Source: Glaciecola sp. (GTDB lineage: Bacteria > Pseudomonadota > Gammaproteobacteria > Enterobacterales > Alteromonadaceae). From it: 50,298 nt of DNA. Below are positions 40,380-49,653 of this stretch, in pieces. The translations under genes were made by a program, and so were the position numbers. Each line of letters starts with the position of its first letter. The stretch's first letter is position 1. A model generated the notes under the pieces. That model worked only from the letters and a program-made list of their open reading frames with translations, was not told the DNA's origin and ran no database searches. Where the stretch lies: NCBI GenBank assembly GCA_029246415.1, contig JAQWNF010000019.1, positions 1-50,298 of the forward strand, given 5' to 3'.

Positions 40380-40802
40380 CTATTCTAAACGATATTGGCA
40401 TTCAGGGTCGACTATAAATCGCCCTTTCATGGCTTCACGCCCTAACAACATCATATATGTCATCGTCGAACGGTTAGTTAGCGTTAAACGAATTTTCCAT
40501 GTTTTATTCGCCATTTTAATTTTAGTCACGATGACATAACGGCGTTGACGGGTAGCAGTCGAGCTTTTAACCCGTTTGATATCGACGACTTTGGCTTCTT
40601 TGCGAACGACTTCTTCAATATCGTATACATCTGGATGCATATCAAACGCAATCCACAACTCATCGTCTTTTTTGAATTCTTCAATATTATCAACATGTAA
40701 TGAAGATGTTTTTGCGCCGGTATCCACCCTAACGTGAAGATCTTCAATCCCTAACTGGGGTAAATTACACTTCTCTAACGAACCTATAATTATTTTTTTC
40801 AT
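40380..40802 (-). CDS. Retropepsin-like ATP-dependent Zn protease family protein (RimB-like)
   Basis: 140 residues. The motif VRVDTGAKTSSLHVDNI is the aspartic-protease-like D-T-G-A of this family, with the later LGREAMKGRFIVDPE pattern. In Pseudomonas a relative (RimB) is encoded with rimK and affects RimK-dependent modification of ribosomal protein S6. It starts in an ATGA overlap with the upstream deacylase gene, so the two are translationally coupled. Confidence 0.85.
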   Translation of the reverse strand: MKKIIIGSLEKCNLPQLGIEDLHVRVDTGAKTSSLHVDNIEEFKKDDELWIAFDMHPDVYDIEEVVRKEAKVVDIKRVKSSTATRQRRYVIVTKIKMANKTWKIRLTLTNRSTMTYMMLLGREAMKGRFIVDPECQYRLE

Positions 40803-41854
40803 GCTTGTTTATCTGCCAATGGATTGGGATTGTCTTCCATGTCGAGTTTATCTTGTAATAACTCAACGTGCTCTGCAACTGAATCTGGCTTATTAAAATA
40901 CGCGATATGATACATCGCATCGCCTTCTTGCGTCAGTGGGATATTTTGTTTACCGATTACCACCCCTTCTGTTAATGAGGTGATGGTGTCGAGTACAGTG
41001 CCAAATGGGTCAGAAATCGTGGCTAATAAATCACCTTGATTCACATGATCGCCTAGTTGCGCTACATGGTTAACGAAACCACTTTCACTCGCCCGAACCC
41101 AGCCACTTTGACGTGCTATAAACAGCTTAACTTGTTTTCCGATGCGCTGACGTTTGTTGAGCATGCCAATTTCACGCATGACATTAATCACACCTTTGAC
41201 ACCTGCACGAATGGAAAATTCATCATAACGTAAAGCTTGTCCTGCTTCGTATAAAATGACTTTGACACCAAGTTCTGAAGCAGTCTGACGCAAAGAGCCA
41301 TCACGTTCTGCAGCATTTAACAACACCGGCATACCAAATGCTTTAGCTATAGCAAGCGTGCCTTCATCATCTAAATTACCACGGATCTGAGGTAAGTTAC
41401 TGCGATGGATTGCGCCGGTATGAAGATCGATTCCATAATCACAGTGTTGCACAATTTCATTCAAAAATAGATGTGCGATACGTCCTGCTAAAGAGCCTTT
41501 TTTACTACCGGGAAAACTGCGATTTAAATCTCGTCGATCCGGCATGTATCGAGATTGATTCAAGACACCATACACGTTAACCATAGGGACGGCGATTAAC
41601 GTGCCTCGTAGATTTTTGATCGAACGGCTTTTTAATAAACGACCTACGATCTCAATCCCATTGAGCTCATCACCATGTATCGCCGAGCTAACAAATAATG
41701 TTGGCCCCGGTCGCTTGCCCCGTTGCACATGAACGGGGATCGACATTTGGGTATTGGTATAAAGCAGTGGCATTGGTAATTCAATGCGCTTAGTTTCACC
41801 TGGGAGTATATCTATCCCACCAATAGTTAAAACATCTACATGTTTTGCTGTCAT
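40799..41854 (-). CDS. Succinylglutamate desuccinylase/aspartoacylase family protein
   Basis: 351 residues of the zinc-carboxypeptidase-like AstE/AspA superfamily. Zinc ligands are visible: SSAIHGDELNGIEIVG (His and Glu) and GIDLHTGAIHRSNLPQI (His), with the catalytic Glu region ILYEAGQ. A C-terminal beta-barrel part has GWVRASESGFVNHVAQLGD. Members encoded with rimK may hydrolyse glutamyl or acyl-glutamate bonds; the substrate here is inferred. Six bases separate it from rimK. Confidence 0.88.
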   Translation of the reverse strand: MTAKHVDVLTIGGIDILPGETKRIELPMPLLYTNTQMSIPVHVQRGKRPGPTLFVSSAIHGDELNGIEIVGRLLKSRSIKNLRGTLIAVPMVNVYGVLNQSRYMPDRRDLNRSFPGSKKGSLAGRIAHLFLNEIVQHCDYGIDLHTGAIHRSNLPQIRGNLDDEGTLAIAKAFGMPVLLNAAERDGSLRQTASELGVKVILYEAGQALRYDEFSIRAGVKGVINVMREIGMLNKRQRIGKQVKLFIARQSGWVRASESGFVNHVAQLGDHVNQGDLLATISDPFGTVLDTITSLTEGVVIGKQNIPLTQEGDAMYHIAYFNKPDSVAEHVELLQDKLDMEDNPNPLADKQA

Positions 41855-41859
41855 CCTGC

Positions 41860-42765
41860 TTAACCTTTACCTTGGGTTTTCGTTTTATTAGGTTTTGCAT
41901 TTTTAACTATGTGCTCAATCACCATAGTCGCGACATCTTTGCCTGTCGCTTTTTCGATGCCTTCAAGACCTGGTGATGAGTTCACTTCCATCACGACCGG
42001 ACCATGATTGGAGCGTAAAATATCAACCCCAGCCATACCTAAGCCCATTGTTTTTGCTGCATCAACTGCAGTTTTACGCTCTTCAGGTGACAAGCGAACA
42101 ATACTCGCAGAACCGCCACGATGAAGATTAGAACGAAATTCACCTGGGGCAGCCTGACGTTTCATCGCTGCAATAACTTTACCACCTACCACCAAGCAGC
42201 GAATATCTGCACCACCCGCTTCTTTGATGTATTCTTGAACCAAGATATTGGCATTCAAGCCCATGAATGCTTCGATAATAGCTTCAGCGGTTTTAGATGT
42301 TTCAGCTAATACCACACCAATTCCTTGAGTTCCCTCAAGCAACTTGATGACGACTGGCGCCCCGCCGACGTTTTTGATTAGGTCATCAATTTTGTCAGGA
42401 TGATTAGCAAAGCCAGTACGAGGCATACCAATGCCTTTTCTAGATAGCAATTGTAGTGAGCGCAGCTTATCGCGAGAACGACTAATCGCAACGGATTCAT
42501 TGACACTATAGGTGCCCATCATTTCAAATTGACGCACAACGGATGTACCATAAAAGGTAACCGAAGCACCAATTCTTGGGATCACTGCATCATACTTAGG
42601 TAAGGGTTTACCTTTATAGCGTACAGAAGGACGATTACTCGTAATATCCATATAGCAATGCATAGTATCAACGATGTCGACTTCATGACCTAAGGCAATG
42701 CCAGCCTCTTGTAGACGGCGAGTTGAGTATAATTTGGGGTTGCGCGACAAAATAGCAATTCGCAT
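41860..42765 (-). CDS. rimK: Ribosomal protein S6-glutamate ligase RimK
   Basis: ATP-grasp ligase adding glutamates to the C-terminus of S6 (and able to make poly-glutamate). 301 residues, typical length. ATP-grasp motifs: [19 protein letters not shown], the metal-binding [20 protein letters not shown] and the N-terminal [17 protein letters not shown]. First gene of a probable three- or four-gene operon with the deacylase, the Zn-protease-family protein and perhaps DUF2797. Confidence 0.95.
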   Translation of the reverse strand: MRIAILSRNPKLYSTRRLQEAGIALGHEVDIVDTMHCYMDITSNRPSVRYKGKPLPKYDAVIPRIGASVTFYGTSVVRQFEMMGTYSVNESVAISRSRDKLRSLQLLSRKGIGMPRTGFANHPDKIDDLIKNVGGAPVVIKLLEGTQGIGVVLAETSKTAEAIIEAFMGLNANILVQEYIKEAGGADIRCLVVGGKVIAAMKRQAAPGEFRSNLHRGGSASIVRLSPEERKTAVDAAKTMGLGMAGVDILRSNHGPVVMEVNSSPGLEGIEKATGKDVATMVIEHIVKNAKPNKTKTQGKG

Positions 42766-42843
42766 GATGATCCTTCAATTTATCTAAAAAATAGTGTGTA
42801 TATAATAGTCGCCTTTATAAACACTTTTTAAAAATAAGCAAAC

Positions 42844-42880
42844 AAAAAAAAGCCAGTTTGCAATAAACTGGCTGTTTTTA
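42844..42880 (-). terminator. Terminator of the pilin-like gene (minus strand)
   Basis: GCCAGTTT (42852-42859) and AAACTGGC (42865-42872) form an eight-base stem with a five-base loop; on the minus strand eight T follow. It lies 17 bases after the pilin stop and ends the fibre locus. Confidence 0.9.
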
Positions 42881-42896
42881 TTCGGGAATAGGTGTA

Positions 42897-43487
42897 TCAA
42901 TAAGCAACTTCGACGTTATATGTACCTGAGTACAACCCATCTATGTAATCAGAACTACCATCAATTGTCATCGTTGCACCTAAAGTAAATGTTTTAGCAC
43001 CATTTAAATCAGTGGTTATTGAACCTAAGGATGCAATATTTGCTGTCGCACCTGTCTCACGTGCTGCGAAAGCTGATAGAGTGAACGCGCCGTTGCCAGG
43101 AGGAGCCGCAGCATTGGTTAATGTCGTACCAGCAGTCATAGTTACAACTAGGTCAGTAAACGGTGCGGCGCCTGATACATCAAATGTTGCAGGGGTACCA
43201 GCTACAATCGAACCTATTGCGCCACCTGTAGCAGCAGCATTAGTAATGACAGGAGTACCGCCTTCAGGACTCAACACCATAGTCGCATCATCATCTGAAT
43301 CATGCGTACCGGTAGCTGCAGCAACAGTAATAGTACCAAAACTAAGCTGAGTAGTTTCAACAAGGCTAAATGCGTTTTGAACGGTTAAACTTGCAGTACC
43401 TGTTACCGTTTCTGCTTGGGCGGTTGCTGCAACACCAATAATTGAAGCAGCAAATAAAGTGGTTAAAATTTTATTGTTTTTAAACAT
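42897..43487 (-). CDS. DUF4402 secreted protein, probable major fibre subunit
   Basis: 196 residues from the ATG at 43487 (CGGAGT upstream); longer in-frame starts lack a ribosome site. Signal peptide ends at AQA. The mature part is Gly/Ala/Thr-rich beta structure of the DUF4402 type: LTVQNAFSLVETTQLSFGTI near the start and SDYIDGLYSGTYNVEVAY at the end, the latter resembling a terminal pilin strand. It has only acidic calcium-like residues (SDDDAT) and no cysteines in the mature part. Its own long leader and strong terminator suggest high expression. That it is a pilin is inferred from the neighbouring chaperone and usher. Confidence 0.8.
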   Translation of the reverse strand: MFKNNKILTTLFAASIIGVAATAQAETVTGTASLTVQNAFSLVETTQLSFGTITVAAATGTHDSDDDATMVLSPEGGTPVITNAAATGGAIGSIVAGTPATFDVSGAAPFTDLVVTMTAGTTLTNAAAPPGNGAFTLSAFAARETGATANIASLGSITTDLNGAKTFTLGATMTIDGSSDYIDGLYSGTYNVEVAY

Positions 43488-43687
43488 GGAATACTCCGAA
43501 TAAATTTGATATTTCGATTCTGAATATTCGCAATACAACATAGATTTGCGAGCTCCGAATCAAACCTCATATATCTGACTCATGTAAGATATATCGGACC
43601 ATCCTTGCTCACTAAATACTTTATCGACTAATCCAAATTTTCCTATAATTTTTTTTTATAAAACAATTAACCTTTAGATTAAAGCAA
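43488..43687 (-). promoter_or_regulatory. Leader region with inverted repeat before the major subunit gene
   Basis: A 200-base gap that probably holds a separate promoter. ATATATCT (43569-43576) and AGATATAT (43587-43594) are perfect inverted repeats with centres 18 bases apart, suited to a dimeric regulator or an RNA hairpin. No clear -35/-10 pair was assigned. Confidence 0.4.
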
Positions 43688-44494
43688 CTATAGCGACACA
43701 ATTTTTTCTGCAAATACCCGACCCGAAAATTCTTTTTCTCCAATTAAAGCAATGCGTAAACTACCTGGACCCGGACGAACAAAATCAGGCCACACAACAC
43801 GCTTAGTAATCAATGAGGTGTCAGGAAAAAAATTAAAACCATTTAATATCGCAACCTGAGTTTCAGAATCTGTCCCTAACGGTTTATAAAAAGCGACTAA
43901 TTTACCGGTAGTACTCATCTTACCTTCACGTGATAAATTAACTAAGATATGCGCTTCGCCGGGTATTGATGTGTTGGTTTGTAATTCAATTCGCTCTATT
44001 TTAGCCGACACATCCAAAGGACCATTGCGCAACACGACAGGAATGGTGTAACTCATTAACAAATCCAGCTTCATCGCCACGCCAGACATAGGGGATGTGT
44101 TGTTGGTGCGACTTGGTAAAGCAGTAAAACGTAAGTGAGAACGATACTCATTGTTTTGAATCTCTTTACCGCGACGGGCAAGTAGTTTAATCGTCTGGCG
44201 TTGACCAGGTTGTAATGTTACCTGACGCGGCGTAAAGCGAATATACTTTGAAGCAACAGGAAAAGTCGCAGCTTGTTCTGGCGATAATTTTTCATAGCCT
44301 CCTTGGGAGTTTACGCGCTGTTCTACCCATTCTAAGCGATACGTTTTTACCTCTGAACTCGAATTAATTAATGTCACTCGTTGCGCTCGATCCCGTTTGC
44401 CAAACGCAATTCGTGTAGGTGAAATCAGTAAACTCGCTTCAGCTAAACTCGACACAAGTGAAAGAAAAAAGATCACGACAATAAGTATTTTCAT
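43688..44494 (-). CDS. PapD-like periplasmic fimbrial chaperone
   Basis: 268 residues from the ATG at 44494, which has AAGGTG eight bases upstream; a longer in-frame opening to 44593 overlaps the previous gene and is rejected. The signal peptide ends near AEA. The N-terminal Ig domain (ISPTRIAFGKRDRAQRVTLIN, then ASKYIRFTPRQVTLQPGQRQTIKLL) has the chaperone G1 strand pattern and basic residues that would anchor a subunit C-terminus. The second Ig domain begins near residue 170. It would fold and cap the DUF4402 subunits for delivery to the usher. Confidence 0.85.
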   Translation of the reverse strand: MKILIVVIFFLSLVSSLAEASLLISPTRIAFGKRDRAQRVTLINSSSEVKTYRLEWVEQRVNSQGGYEKLSPEQAATFPVASKYIRFTPRQVTLQPGQRQTIKLLARRGKEIQNNEYRSHLRFTALPSRTNNTSPMSGVAMKLDLLMSYTIPVVLRNGPLDVSAKIERIELQTNTSIPGEAHILVNLSREGKMSTTGKLVAFYKPLGTDSETQVAILNGFNFFPDTSLITKRVVWPDFVRPGPGSLRIALIGEKEFSGRVFAEKIVSL

Positions 44495-44504
44495 ATATAA
44501 CACC

Positions 44505-44969
44505 TTAATATTGGACTTGGATTTGAATGGATATAGAGTAATCAGTATCAGAGTAAGCAAGGCTACCTGAGCCTGATGTTTGTATGGTGCCACCTAAATT
44601 AATTATTGCAGTACCATCAACACGAGTACGTACAGAGGTAGGGTGACTAATCGCTGTTAGTTGAAATTGTTCAGGTGAAACTTGGGCAGAACTGGAATTA
44701 GGTTGCAATACAAACGCATCCACAAACAGTTCAGCGTTTACTGGATAATTTGATAACAACACCTGACCAATTTGACTTGGACTAATAATGCGAAAGTGAC
44801 TTGATACGGTCAGTTGGCCTAAATAGGATAAAGATATTGTACCGGGTGAACTGTTATCGACCACAACGATATCTCCAAAATCTAGATCTTGGATAAATTC
44901 AATATCGCTAGCGCATACTTGCAAGGGAAGCAAACTAGCTAAGATCCACACCCCGATAGAACATTTCAT
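44505..44969 (-). CDS. Short DUF4402-type secreted protein, probable minor subunit
   Basis: 154 residues with a signal peptide ending at VCAS. The mature part matches the DUF4402 pattern in shorter form: IQDLDFGDIVVVDN near the start and DYSISIQIQVQY at the end. It is encoded between the SPOR lipoprotein and the chaperone, with a TAATG overlap with the upstream gene and ten bases to the chaperone start. A tip or base subunit role is an inference from size and position. Confidence 0.75.
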   Translation of the reverse strand: MKCSIGVWILASLLPLQVCASDIEFIQDLDFGDIVVVDNSSPGTISLSYLGQLTVSSHFRIISPSQIGQVLLSNYPVNAELFVDAFVLQPNSSSAQVSPEQFQLTAISHPTSVRTRVDGTAIINLGGTIQTSGSGSLAYSDTDYSISIQIQVQY

Positions 44970-45877
44970 TACAATGTTTCACCTGTAAAATCAGTTACTC
45001 GACAATATTGTTTTTGTTTCTTTAATGCGTAACAAATCGATTTTGCTTCAGAGCGACTAACATAGGGACCAACTCGCATACTATAAAATTGCTTACTTTT
45101 TACTACAACTTTTTGAATCACCGCACCTTTTTGACAAAAATCAGGGAAACGTTCGACTGACTAATGCCAACCACGAGGCAACGAATCTAATGTATTGAAG
45201 GAGGCAACATGGATACCATATTTACGTGCATCGCTAGTCACATCTACAGGCGCACAAGTGGTATAACTCGACGCAGGAAACAATCGTATTTGAGCTACAC
45301 GTGGTTGCGATGGCATATCAGCTTTTTTCGCTATTGCCTGAGGCGTTGATGCAAATGCAGGCTCAGCAGCCTGAAATGTAACAACCGGCTCAATGGCTTG
45401 CCGGGTAGATTGGGAGTCAGGATTTTCTATTGTTTGTATTTTGGGCGTGGCAATCGGCTCAAGTGCAAAAATAGGTTCAGGCTCTTGTGCCGTATCACTC
45501 ACATATAACACTTCTAACTCAGGCTGCGTATTATGAGGATCTAAGGCAACAGGTGTTGATTGAGGCTCGTATGTACTGACTTGAGAAAGACTTTCTGGCG
45601 CTACCCCAGGGTTATTAATAGTCGCAATTTGTGAAACCATGACTTTAAAATCATTTTCCATTGCTATTAAACGCTCTATCGCTGGCTTGATTGTTTTAAA
45701 TTCGGCGACGTGTTCATCTATGGTATCCTTGAGTTCTTGTTGTTTGATCTGCTGCACAACACTGGGTTTCGTCGCGGTTGTCGTCGATAAACAACCCGAC
45801 AAAAATAGCAGTAATACTACACAGGCAAAAATTCGATGTAGTTCAATAGGAATAATCCTCGTTGTAATATATTTCAT
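44969..45877 (-). pseudogene. SPOR-domain lipoprotein gene interrupted by one in-frame TAG
   Basis: From the ATG at 45877 the frame encodes a lipoprotein (LSGC lipobox, Cys about 29), a helical segment, a long Pro/Glu/Thr-rich linker and the beginning of a SPOR domain (KYGIHVASFNTLDSL), then TAG at 45161-45163 (codon 239). The same frame continues without another stop: SVERFPDFCQKG, then FYSMRVGPYVSRSEAKSICY and QYCRVTDF, completing a SPOR domain and ending with TAA that overlaps the next ATG (TAATG). The intact product would be 302 residues. A single base change (for example CAG to TAG) would explain it; sequencing error or stop readthrough remain possible. Confidence 0.8.
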
Positions 45878-45894
45878 CTTCTTTTCCTCTTTAC

Positions 45895-48800
45895 TTACTC
45901 AAGATAGGTTCGATGCGTGATCACTTCGCATTCAATCCCATATTGGAATAACACATCACATTGATTGGTCGCTTTATTTTGATCTTGGCTAAAGTAAATA
46001 CTTAACACGTCGCTTTGATCATTTTCAGTTCGAAATAGATACGGTTTAGCACCACGTAAAATAGTTGGAAATGTCTTGTTCAACACCATCCAAAAGGCAT
46101 TAAGCACATCTTTAGAGGCAAACTCTCCAAGAGATACCACATAGCGTAAATTGATATCTTGGTAATACAGGATAAAATCATTGCCACTGGATAACTCACC
46201 AGATTGCTTCAGTGTGATAGCTTGTCGTGTTTGTTGTTTGAGTTTATTGGTTTGGACATAAGCTTGATCAATTTCAATCTCATAGTCTCCTGGTAACACG
46301 TCCGTAAAAAGGTAATAACCATCGTATTCACTTACTGTACTGGCATATTTTTCGCCTGCTTCATCATATAAAGTGACCGTGATATTCGATACGGTATTTT
46401 CTCGGTCAAATTGATCATAAATAAACACACTACCTTCTACTTCACTGGCATATACAATGGGTATATCAGCTGTATCGATGAAACCACCTCTTGGAGTAAC
46501 TGAAAAACCTTTTTGCAGCGGCATCATAAAAGGATCAGGTAAACTATCTGGGTTTAAGACAATATCTGTAGGAAAGTTATCTGTTAAATTACTAAGTACT
46601 GCCATGCCTTGTTGATCAGAATAGCCTTTCTTAAAAGCTTGCACTGCTCTGACTTCAACGTCTGGTAATGGCGTTTCCCCAACATCGAATTGCCCATTCA
46701 TATTGCTATCATGAAATACATTGAGTACTAGAGTGCCATTATTGGCAAAACCATTTCGTTTAAACATATACTGATCGGTTAAGGGGTTGTAGCCAATACC
46801 AAAGCGCATATTTATCCCAGCGGTTAAGCCCGTTTGTTCAGAATAACCAAACGTCGAATCCACAGAGAAGCCATTTTTTCGCCAGCGCATATTCAAATCA
46901 AATAAGTCATTTTTATCTTCTAAAAGATGTGAATAAGTTAAACGAGCAGTTAACTCATCAGTAAAACTTCGACTTAATTGCACATTTAAAGATTCGGGGT
47001 CAAAGGAGTCATTCAATAGAAAATTGGATTGAAAACGCACAAATGTACGACCAAAATTTCGTTGCAAACCTAAGTTGAATGTATTCTTAGAAAGTCTTTC
47101 TTTTTGTAATTGAGAATCAACTAGCGTAACCAACTCAGTACTTGAAAAGGTTAAGCCAGTATTAATACGAGTACCTAAAATATTAGTACCTAAATTATTG
47201 CGAAATAAGGTTTTGGTTAGACCCGTAAGCTCTGTAATCGATTGTAATTCGTTTAAGTAGGATACGGACATATCAGGTATTGGTTGGAAAGCACCTGACA
47301 TAGTCAATTTTAGATCGCTACCAGTAACAGATTCATTATCAGCATTGACTCCCTTTAGTAGTCTTGCTTGTGCTAATACCGTGTGTTTACCAAACTGAGT
47401 ACGTAAATTAGTATTAAATTGTTGTTTGTAATTATCGTCAATGACCGCTTCCGCTCCAATAAGGTAACAATCAAATATGCGAGCGTTAATCCCTAGAGAA
47501 AGCGTATTGAGGTCGATATCACCACCAAATTGGTTCGCCGTTGTCGCACGTAAGCTGACATTATCGGCAATGTTTTGCCGGTATGAACCAGAAAATAAAT
47601 AGCCCTCATCTGTCTGCGATTGTTCGAGATTTCGTATGTTGAGTAAGGTGTCACCTAATTTATTAATTGAGGCAGAGTAAATGCCTTTGGAATCTTGTAA
47701 CGTTCTATCGACTGTCCGCTCAAATTGTTTCTTTTCTATTTGACCTTGCGGTCCGTAAAATACGACTTCAAATGTATTGATTCCATATACAAGCGGTACG
47801 TCTCTAAAATCATATAAACCATTTTCAATATTGTACTGCGCATCCAATAAGACGTTATTACGATACAACTCAACGTCCCATCCAGTTTGGATCGGCCCGC
47901 TGAAGTTAGTATAATTAATATCATCGAGCTGATTAATACGGCTATTTGAAATAGCAAAACCAGTTGATAGATTCGCCGTTTGGGCACTTGTTCTAACCGG
48001 TGTAATATCGCCAAACTCATATTGACTTGCACCAATACCAAGTAAGTCATTATTCACTGATTTTTTAGAAAATTTTACGCGCCCATCGTTTAACCAATCG
48101 TCTTGGTTACCTGACAAGTAAAACTCACTACGTAAAAAAGCAAAGTCCCTAGCACCTAAAATAGAATAATTAGCAAGATCATTTGATTTGGTGTGCTTAA
48201 GCCCAACAGAAACATCTACTGCTTGTGGTGATAGTGCCTGATAGTCATTACTACGGCGAGGTAAAATCGGGGTGACATTGCGTAATGAATCTTGGATTAA
48301 TTGGTTTTGACGGGCTAATTTTTGTTGCAATGGTAATGGCGTACTTGGGTAAAGCAGTACGTTTAATTCAGTAAAGTCAAAACGCACGTTAATCCCAAAC
48401 CAACGCGCTAACTCGTCTGCATTGATATAAATACCGTCTTCTTGTGCCACATATTTATGTATTTCAATATCAAGCTCTTCATTATCAATAAGTAGACGTA
48501 GAGAAGAATCATCTGTAGGAAGCGCTAAATTAAAAAGGTTATCTTCCGAGATGAACCAACCAGAATAGGAATTATCAGTATATTCAATAGGAAAATCTAA
48601 CGCAGCGATAAAATCTGTAATTAGAAAACGAGCACCGTTCTCGTGTTTAATACCTACTAACTCATCTAAAACAATACCATCGACACTAATCGTAAAAATA
48701 AGTTCTTCACCATCAGCAAACCTGTCTGCAGATGTAATGTGTAAGTTTTTGAATTGGGCAGGATCATCAAAGTCTAAGTAACGCTGATGCATCTTTTTAA

Positions 48801-48927
48801 CTAAATCAAGCATCTGGAATTGCTGAACTGCTGAAGGTTGTGCATCCAGAGCTTGTCCATAAGCGACTACTGATAAAAACAGTAAACTAACGGACAACAG
48901 AATAGCAGTATTCTTTTTTGTAGACAT
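45895..48927 (-). CDS. Large usher-like outer membrane protein with C-terminal SPOR-like domain
   Basis: 1010 residues with a signal peptide ending near AYGQA. ATG at 48927 is chosen; a GTG one codon earlier is possible. N-terminal periplasmic domain to about 200; beta-barrel with an Ig-like plug near 350-395 (VELYRNNVLLDAQYNIENG, then NTFEVVFYGPQG), the classical usher pattern; barrel strands to about 725. Then an EF-hand-like calcium loop (DSNMNGQFDVGE, about 740), an Ig/carboxypeptidase-regulatory-like domain (about 829-885, GYYLFTDVLPGDYEIEID) and a terminal SPOR-like domain from about 926 (RYVVSLGEFASKDVL ... VLSIYFSQDQNKA). It is considerably longer than PapC-type ushers. Confidence 0.82.
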   Translation of the reverse strand: MSTKKNTAILLSVSLLFLSVVAYGQALDAQPSAVQQFQMLDLVKKMHQRYLDFDDPAQFKNLHITSADRFADGEELIFTISVDGIVLDELVGIKHENGARFLITDFIAALDFPIEYTDNSYSGWFISEDNLFNLALPTDDSSLRLLIDNEELDIEIHKYVAQEDGIYINADELARWFGINVRFDFTELNVLLYPSTPLPLQQKLARQNQLIQDSLRNVTPILPRRSNDYQALSPQAVDVSVGLKHTKSNDLANYSILGARDFAFLRSEFYLSGNQDDWLNDGRVKFSKKSVNNDLLGIGASQYEFGDITPVRTSAQTANLSTGFAISNSRINQLDDINYTNFSGPIQTGWDVELYRNNVLLDAQYNIENGLYDFRDVPLVYGINTFEVVFYGPQGQIEKKQFERTVDRTLQDSKGIYSASINKLGDTLLNIRNLEQSQTDEGYLFSGSYRQNIADNVSLRATTANQFGGDIDLNTLSLGINARIFDCYLIGAEAVIDDNYKQQFNTNLRTQFGKHTVLAQARLLKGVNADNESVTGSDLKLTMSGAFQPIPDMSVSYLNELQSITELTGLTKTLFRNNLGTNILGTRINTGLTFSSTELVTLVDSQLQKERLSKNTFNLGLQRNFGRTFVRFQSNFLLNDSFDPESLNVQLSRSFTDELTARLTYSHLLEDKNDLFDLNMRWRKNGFSVDSTFGYSEQTGLTAGINMRFGIGYNPLTDQYMFKRNGFANNGTLVLNVFHDSNMNGQFDVGETPLPDVEVRAVQAFKKGYSDQQGMAVLSNLTDNFPTDIVLNPDSLPDPFMMPLQKGFSVTPRGGFIDTADIPIVYASEVEGSVFIYDQFDRENTVSNITVTLYDEAGEKYASTVSEYDGYYLFTDVLPGDYEIEIDQAYVQTNKLKQQTRQAITLKQSGELSSGNDFILYYQDINLRYVVSLGEFASKDVLNAFWMVLNKTFPTILRGAKPYLFRTENDQSDVLSIYFSQDQNKATNQCDVLFQYGIECEVITHRTYLE

Positions 48928-49054
48928 CACAATGCAGTAAACCTTAATGACAAAGTCAAAAATATGACAAAATATACTGCATTGCCATGAGAACGTTTTT
49001 TGAACCTAATAAATACGGTGGTTCATAGATACTAAAGCAATTTATAGACCAAGA

Positions 49055-49639
49055 TTAATAATGAAGTGCAATAGAGTACGTACCAGTATATAAACCGTCA
49101 TCATAATCTTTGTCGCTATCGATAGTGATACTCGCACCAAATGCTAACTCTATCTTCCCAGTCATATCTGTAGTAATAATGTCACCAGATACATACTGAA
49201 GATGTGTATTTTTTGTTGATGAAGCCGTTAAGTTTGAGAGGTGTAATTTACCATTTTGTTCATAACCTGAAGTATGCACAAGTTGTGAATACTGAGAGAT
49301 ATCTAATGTTAAATCGATATAGGGCGCGGTGTTAGTAACACTAAACATAGCTGGCGAACCAAGATATGCAATCTCGTGTGGACTATTTTTACTGGGGATA
49401 AAAGCTGAACCCGTCGATGTTAACTTTCCTTGGGGACTCAACCTTAACGTGCTGTTATTATCGAGCAAATAGGAAGAGGAGCGATTAATTGTAAGATTCC
49501 CAAAATCGATAGCTTGAGTTTGGTTTACCGATACTGAGTTTTGTACAGTCAAACTTGCACTGCCCACAACTGAAGCAGCATTAACCGTCCCACTATATAA
49601 AACGAGTGAGAGTACGCTAAAAATAATTGGTCTACACAT
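49055..49639 (-). CDS. DUF4402 secreted protein, second fibre subunit
   Basis: 194 residues from the ATG at 49639, which follows AAAAGGA. The signal peptide ends near NAA. It parallels the major subunit throughout: GSASLTVQNSVSVNQTQAID at the start, LSPQGKL, GSPAMFSVTNTAPYIDLTL, ITTDMTGKIELAFGASITID and a matching end DYDDGLYTGTYSIALHY. It is therefore a paralogue of the protein encoded at 42897-43487, at the opposite end of the locus. First gene before the usher. Confidence 0.8.
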   Translation of the reverse strand: MCRPIIFSVLSLVLYSGTVNAASVVGSASLTVQNSVSVNQTQAIDFGNLTINRSSSYLLDNNSTLRLSPQGKLTSTGSAFIPSKNSPHEIAYLGSPAMFSVTNTAPYIDLTLDISQYSQLVHTSGYEQNGKLHLSNLTASSTKNTHLQYVSGDIITTDMTGKIELAFGASITIDSDKDYDDGLYTGTYSIALHY

Positions 49640-49653
49640 AACACGTCCTTTTG

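Noticed and set aside
45000-45163. A separate short gene encoding the C-terminal SPOR half
   Set aside because: The sequence after the TAG is in the same frame as the lipoprotein and has no good independent start, so it is treated as the rest of one interrupted gene.
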